Part shown: positions 60,118 through 64,000 of the stretch, one piece after another
Numbering within the stretch: the stretch's first letter is position 1
How the letters are laid out: each line of letters begins with the position of its first letter
Source of the DNA: a candidate division Zixibacteria bacterium RBG-1
GTDB lineage: Bacteria; Zixibacteria; MSB-5A5; DSPP01; RBG-1
Length of the DNA stretch: 64,000 bases
Direction of reading: 5' to 3'
Assembly: GCA_000447245.1 (NCBI GenBank)
Contig: AUYT01000001.1
Location: 1,420,001 to 1,484,000 of the forward strand
Position numbers and translations under genes: made by a program
The notes under the pieces: model-generated
What the model saw: the letters and a program-made list of their open reading frames with translations, nothing else
Databases searched by the model: none
What the model was told of the DNA's origin: nothing

Positions 60118-61932
60118 TTATCTCTTAGCCACTGGCTCCTGTTCATAATATAGAAAAGCTTTATTCTTGCCAGCATTTTTAGCCCGGAGTAGGGCCATAT
60201 CGGCACAGTAAATAAGCTTATCCACGGTCTTGGCATCCGAAGGGAATATGGCTCCGCCTACGCTTATGGTTATATGATGGTCGAAGGCTAGGAATTCGTC
60301 TTTGAAAGGGTGGTGAGCAATTACCCGGCGCAATCTCTCCATAAATTTCAAGCATTCATTGCTGTCAGCCTCGGGCATTATGATGCAAAACTCTTCTCCC
60401 CCGTAGCGGGAGGCAATATCAATGGAGCGGGTGGTGGTAAGGAGAAGTCCTCCTAACTGTCTTAAGACCCTGTCTCCAGCCTGGTGACCATAGCTGTCGT
60501 TATAGGTTTTAAAACCGTCAATATCGAACATGACTAAACCTAAAGTACGGTTAAACCGTTTGGCACGCAGGGTCTCCTCGATTAAACGCTTATGAAAATA
60601 GCGATAGTTATACAGACTGGTCAGAGAATCGGTATAAGAAAGCTCTTCAATTTTTTTGAACTGTTTTAAGTTTTCCCAGGCCGAGTTTAGGATCTGGCAC
60701 AGAATGAAAAATAACTCTAAATCCTGTTCCTGATATTGGCTGTGGTCTGCTTTTTCTCCCAAAAACACCATGCCCCAGAACTGGCCCCTCGAGGTCAGAC
60801 GGACCCCCAGCTGAATTCCGTTGTCCAGTAAATTTCTGAGGTGAGGGTCCTTTTTAAGCTCCTCGGTTGCTAATAACAGGTTTTGCGGTTTCGGTTTGGT
60901 TTTTAAAAATGTGGCTAGTTTGCTGGTGACCGGAAAATTCAGATACCGGGAGTCCTTGAAATCCATTCCGACTGACTGTTTGATAATCCAGTTTTCTCTT
61001 TTTTCATCCAGGGTATAAACCAGGCCGAATTTACAATTGGTTTGCTGCTGGACCAGATTCAGATAAGAAACCAGCAGGGCCTCCTCTTCTAAAACGGTAA
61101 ATAAACTCTGGGCCGAATTCAAAAAAGTCTCGACGTCGAAAAGTTTTTTCTTGAATTCGCTCTGGGCCGGCTGATTTTCCAGAACCAGTAATTTTTCCTT
61201 CAATTTTTTGGTTTGCTCTTTGTGGAATTGGGCCTGTTTTTGAAACTCTAAAGAAAGCTTCAAATTTTCCCAGCCCCAGATTAGAAATTCCTTATCAAGT
61301 GTAGAAAATGAAGAGTCCGGCAAGAAAAAGCACAGTCCTTCTATCTTATCATTTGACTGGTAGATAAGAACTTGTCCCTTTTGAAAGCCGGGCAAAAACC
61401 TCCTTACCCATTCAGAATCCAAATCCTGCACTTCTAAAGCCTGCAGATTAGGACCGCTGGAGGATTTTAGCTGATGAACAAGAGGGTCATGAAAGCTCAA
61501 ATGAATATTTTTCAGAGCAGAAATGGAATTGTCTGATATCAAAACCACCTTATAGGCTTTAGTTTTTTTATAAAATAGGACCAGCTGTGAGGCCATTAGA
61601 ACCTCTTTAAAGTATTCTGCCAGTTTAAGTGCGATGGGAAGAAACCCGCCCCGCTCGACAATCAATCGATTTATCTCGCGGGATTTTTCTACAAAATGAC
61701 TGAATTTATTCAGCCGTTCCTGAGAGACTGCCCAAGCCTGTCTTTCTTTGCGCTGAAGGTAAGAAAGTGAAATTAGGATAGCGACCGAAAAAAATGTCAG
61801 AAGCAGAAGCTTTAACTTAATATCCCAGGGTAGAACCGTCAACAACAAAGCTGAGACAAAAATGGCAACCAAGCTGACCCAAAAGGCGGTTTTAAAACTC
61901 GATTTAATCTGGCTAAGTTCCGTCTCTGCCAT
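60118..61932 (-). CDS. GAF-GGDEF diguanylate cyclase
   Basis: 604 residues. Two N-terminal membrane helices (about 15-57), a coiled region, a GAF-type sensory domain (about 265-425), then the GGDEF domain (about 430-595): YTDSLTSLYNYRYFHKRL start, active site RYGGEEFCIIM, and an inhibitory-site RxxD (RSID) five residues before it. It therefore should make cyclic di-GMP with product inhibition. It is the last gene of the STAS-TPR-TPR run on the minus strand. Confidence 0.93.
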   Translation of the reverse strand: MAETELSQIKSSFKTAFWVSLVAIFVSALLLTVLPWDIKLKLLLLTFFSVAILISLSYLQRKERQAWAVSQERLNKFSHFVEKSREINRLIVERGGFLPIALKLAEYFKEVLMASQLVLFYKKTKAYKVVLISDNSISALKNIHLSFHDPLVHQLKSSSGPNLQALEVQDLDSEWVRRFLPGFQKGQVLIYQSNDKIEGLCFFLPDSSFSTLDKEFLIWGWENLKLSLEFQKQAQFHKEQTKKLKEKLLVLENQPAQSEFKKKLFDVETFLNSAQSLFTVLEEEALLVSYLNLVQQQTNCKFGLVYTLDEKRENWIIKQSVGMDFKDSRYLNFPVTSKLATFLKTKPKPQNLLLATEELKKDPHLRNLLDNGIQLGVRLTSRGQFWGMVFLGEKADHSQYQEQDLELFFILCQILNSAWENLKQFKKIEELSYTDSLTSLYNYRYFHKRLIEETLRAKRFNRTLGLVMFDIDGFKTYNDSYGHQAGDRVLRQLGGLLLTTTRSIDIASRYGGEEFCIIMPEADSNECLKFMERLRRVIAHHPFKDEFLAFDHHITISVGGAIFPSDAKTVDKLIYCADMALLRAKNAGKNKAFLYYEQEPVAKR

Positions 61933-61950
61933 TTCTCATAATTCTAAAGG

Positions 61951-62271
61951 TTAAAACTCAATCTGTTGGAAAGAATGCTTAAAGGCGGACTTGTGTTCCT
62001 GTATATTTTTCAGGTTGTTCTGGGCCTTTCTCAATTGAGGGTTTTTTTTCAGTGCTTTTTGAAACTGCCTCTCGGCTTCCTGCCAGTAATAACCGCAGAT
62101 TAAAAAGTAGCCGCAGGCTTTCTGAAACTCCCCTTCCGGAGTATCTTCACTTTTTTCCAGCTCTTCCAACCCTTCCAGAATATAATCCCAGTTTATGGAA
62201 AGCTTGTTAGAATTTAAATCTCTTTTCAAATTTTCTAAAATTTCCCAATTTCGGCCGATCATCTCTCCCAC
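61951..62271 (-). CDS. Small TPR-like protein
   Basis: 106 residues, all-helical. One clear TPR-like helix pair at about 62-95 (GYYWQEAERQFQKALKKNPQ, then LRKAQNNLKNIQEHK). The start overlaps the end of the larger TPR gene by 13 bp and the stop is 18 bp before the diguanylate cyclase gene, so it is translationally linked to both. Probably part of a signalling complex. Confidence 0.65.
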   Translation of the reverse strand: MGEMIGRNWEILENLKRDLNSNKLSINWDYILEGLEELEKSEDTPEGEFQKACGYFLICGYYWQEAERQFQKALKKNPQLRKAQNNLKNIQEHKSAFKHSFQQIEF

Positions 62272-63431
62272 CGGGGTTGCAGCTTCTCCAGCTGTTTATT
62301 CAAGGTGTCCACCACTTCTAAATTCAGGGTGGCTAAATTTTTTAGTTTCTTGCCAAATTTGACTGATCTTAAAATGGCGTGTGATTTTTCCAGGAAGAAA
62401 AAAGAATAATACCAGTATCCGATTCCTAAATAGTTTCTTAAATCCGGGAAGTCAAAGCCGCTTCCTATTTTTTCATTTAACCCCATCAGGAAATACTGCC
62501 AGCTAGCTTGGGATATATTTCCCTGGTCATAGGAAAATCTTAAGAAGAACAGTTCACAAACAGATTTGATATGGGAAGTATCTTTTTGTGCTACCCGATT
62601 TTTTAAAATCAGATACAGCTTGGAAATCTCCTCCCATTCGTTTATTTTTTCCTGGGGAAGAGAAAATTCCGGGTTCAGGCTTAAGGCTTTTTTCAGATAT
62701 TTTATGGCCTGGGTTAAGGCCTGGGAATTTTCCGGATGGTTGGCAGATTCCTGCAGATACCACAAGGTTAAGTTTAAGAATACTTCGGCGTAATTTTTGT
62801 TTAATTCCAAGGCCATGGTAAACTGTTCCAGAGCCTCTTTTCGTTTTTGACATTCTAAATAAACCCAGCCCAAAGCATTGCGCAAATCTGCAAAGGTGGG
62901 ATTTAGTTTGACTCCGGCTTCCAAAAGCTCCAAAGCCTTATGAGGAACCCCTTTTCTTAGGTAAACCGAGCTTAAGCTTTTGTAAGTGTCCGACAAAAGC
63001 GGAGATTTTTTCAGGGCATTTTCAAACTGTTCCGCGGCTTCATTGTCCAAACCTTTGTCCAAAAAGAACAGTCCCAGGCTATTGTGTTCCGAAGCGCTTC
63101 CCTTCTGGTTAATTACTCCTATCAGGTTCCAGCTGGCAGTCAAATTTTCCTTTTCTCTTTTCAAAATCTGCTGTAATTGATAGTTTAAACCAAAATCCTT
63201 TTCCGAGCTGACTATATGAACATATTGGGAGGAAACCAGGTGATTGTTTCGATACAAGAGGGAGTAAATCTGTTTTTCGGCCGAGTCATAGACTACTTCC
63301 ACCTCATAGGTATTTTCACCCAATTTAATCTGTTCCTTGACTTTGGCTTCAACGGTGGAGGAATAATGCTCTTCCCCGGTCTGAACCGAATCCCAAAAAT
63401 CAAAGGAGCTCATCTCTTCTTGGTTGAACAT
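62259..63431 (-). CDS. TPR-repeat protein
   Basis: 390 residues, cytoplasmic. The first 100 residues form a beta-rich domain (EYSSTVEAKVKEQIK-like, VVYDSAEKQIYSLLYRNNHL), followed by about four TPR units (AEQFENALKKSPLLSDTYKS, KALELLEAGVKLNPTFADLR, EALEQFTMALELNKNYAEVF, IKYLKKALSLNPEFSLPQ). The rest (about 270-390) is helical. It starts one base before the STAS gene stop region, so the genes are in one operon. Confidence 0.75.
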   Translation of the reverse strand: MFNQEEMSSFDFWDSVQTGEEHYSSTVEAKVKEQIKLGENTYEVEVVYDSAEKQIYSLLYRNNHLVSSQYVHIVSSEKDFGLNYQLQQILKREKENLTASWNLIGVINQKGSASEHNSLGLFFLDKGLDNEAAEQFENALKKSPLLSDTYKSLSSVYLRKGVPHKALELLEAGVKLNPTFADLRNALGWVYLECQKRKEALEQFTMALELNKNYAEVFLNLTLWYLQESANHPENSQALTQAIKYLKKALSLNPEFSLPQEKINEWEEISKLYLILKNRVAQKDTSHIKSVCELFFLRFSYDQGNISQASWQYFLMGLNEKIGSGFDFPDLRNYLGIGYWYYSFFFLEKSHAILRSVKFGKKLKNLATLNLEVVDTLNKQLEKLQPRWER

Positions 63432-63432
63432 A

Positions 63433-64000
63433 TTAGGTTCTATTCTTTCTCCAACTTAGTTTAAATCGATTCTGCTTTCTCAAAAGTTTATTTTTTCTTA
63501 AAATCTTAAATACTTTCCAAAATCCTACTGGCTGGGAGTTAGTTTTATTAGAATTTATTTCTCTGGTAATTTCAGCGATGCTCAAGAACGGGTCTGAGAT
63601 GATTATTTTTCTGACTTTTTGATTTAAATCTTCCGGTAAGTTTGAGGCCCGCTCAACCGTTATTTCTTCAGAGACAGGTTGTTTGAGAATCAGAGTTTTT
63701 TTCTCATCCTGGTTTAACTCCGAGATTTTGAGTTCCACTTCCAGGTCCTGAATAAAATCGAAGCGGGCATTTTCCAGGGTCGGGTAAGTCCTTAAGATGG
63801 AATCGAATTCCAACAACTCAAAAATTTCAGAGACCTGGGGAAGCATGCGGGTCAATTTTAAGTCCCCCCGGTTTTCCCGGATTTCTTTGAGATGGGAGAT
63901 AAATATCCCCCAGCCGGCTGAAGAGATGTAATCTACTCCGCCTAAATCTATGATGATTTTGTATCTTCTTTGAGCAACTAGTGAGTTCATCACTTTTTCC
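63433..64000 (-). CDS. STAS-domain protein with C-terminal helix-turn-helix, 5' end outside window
   Basis: At least 189 residues; the frame is open to the window edge and the first visible residues (EKVMNSLVAQRRYKIIIDL) are already inside a STAS domain, so some 35 residues are missing. The STAS phospho-Ser region is YISSAGWGIFISHLKEI. A linker follows, then a basic winged-helix-like end (KVRKIIISDPFLSIAEITRE, VGFWKVFKILRKNKLL). Anti-sigma-antagonist type signalling is likely. Operon with two TPR genes and a diguanylate cyclase. Confidence 0.8.
   Translation of the reverse strand, partial: EKVMNSLVAQRRYKIIIDLGGVDYISSAGWGIFISHLKEIRENRGDLKLTRMLPQVSEIFELLEFDSILRTYPTLENARFDFIQDLEVELKISELNQDEKKTLILKQPVSEEITVERASNLPEDLNQKVRKIIISDPFLSIAEITREINSNKTNSQPVGFWKVFKILRKNKLLRKQNRFKLSWRKNRT

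Overview
This window reads like a chromosomal segment of an uncultured, aerobically respiring Gram-negative bacterium, most like the candidate phylum Zixibacteria or a relative in the FCB group. That placement is inference from memory, not a search. The clues are secreted proteins ending in type I dockerin repeats, a FlgD-like/Por-type C-terminal sorting domain, an alternative complex III (ACIII) respiratory cluster, an archaeal-type (class V) fructose-1,6-bisphosphate aldolase/phosphatase, AT-rich intergenic DNA with clear TTGACA-N16/17-TATATT promoters, and several families of short palindromic repeats. There is no rRNA, phage, insertion sequence or CRISPR array.

Layout. 1-2.9 kb: 3' piece of a lipoprotein gene, then an NtrC-type sigma-54 activator and its PAS histidine kinase. 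3.0-9.8 kb: four secreted dockerin proteins, two small (cohesin-like domain plus dockerin) and two large (Cys-rich head, DQF repeats, dockerin), each with its own promoter. 10-13.9 kb: a receiver/coiled-coil pair, a VWA-like lipoprotein with a large membrane partner, and a small membrane protein. 14.3 kb: an orphan transcript end with an anti-Shine-Dalgarno-like segment and a strong terminator. 14.5-17.0 kb: peroxiredoxin, an unrecognised protein, an EVE protein, tRNA-Leu and, between tRNA-Leu and the EVE gene, one gene split by an in-frame TGA that I interpret as a selenoprotein. 17.3-21.0 kb: a degenerate receiver-kinase hybrid, an NmrA-like protein and a DUF5655 protein.

21-35.6 kb is one respiratory operon read on the minus strand: actA-actB-actC-actD-actE-actF, a diheme cytochrome c, coxII, coxI, heme A synthase, heme O synthase, Cox11, a 50-residue membrane protein missed by length cutoffs, and coxIII. 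Quinol is oxidised by ACIII, electrons pass through the diheme cytochrome c to an A2-type (YSHPAVY) heme-copper oxidase, and the cofactor and copper assembly genes lie in the same unit. tRNA-Cys and tRNA-Gly follow.

36.2-39.7 kb holds a duplicated cassette of a TPR protein plus a 56-residue membrane protein. 39.7-51.3 kb carries glycogen synthase, a THEP1-like NTPase, a small membrane protein with a CPBP protease, four glycosyltransferases, a CDP-alcohol phosphatidyltransferase, a secreted beta-propeller protein and a flippase-like protein: an envelope-glycan region. 51.4-55.6 kb is an FMN-riboswitch-controlled ribD-ribE-ribBA-ribH-nusB operon. 55.8-59.2 kb: class V FBP aldolase/phosphatase, DUF362 protein and UbiA-type prenyltransferase. 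59.3-64.0 kb: an orphan protein and a signalling operon with STAS, TPR, TPR and diguanylate cyclase genes, cut by the window edge.

The observation most worth following is the selenoprotein at 15981-16916: the TGA sits exactly at the first position of a thioredoxin-like UxxC motif, both flanking reading frames are in register, and a 7-bp stem with a GUU loop lies at the right distance downstream for a bacterial SECIS. Conventional annotation would split it into two unrelated ORFs.
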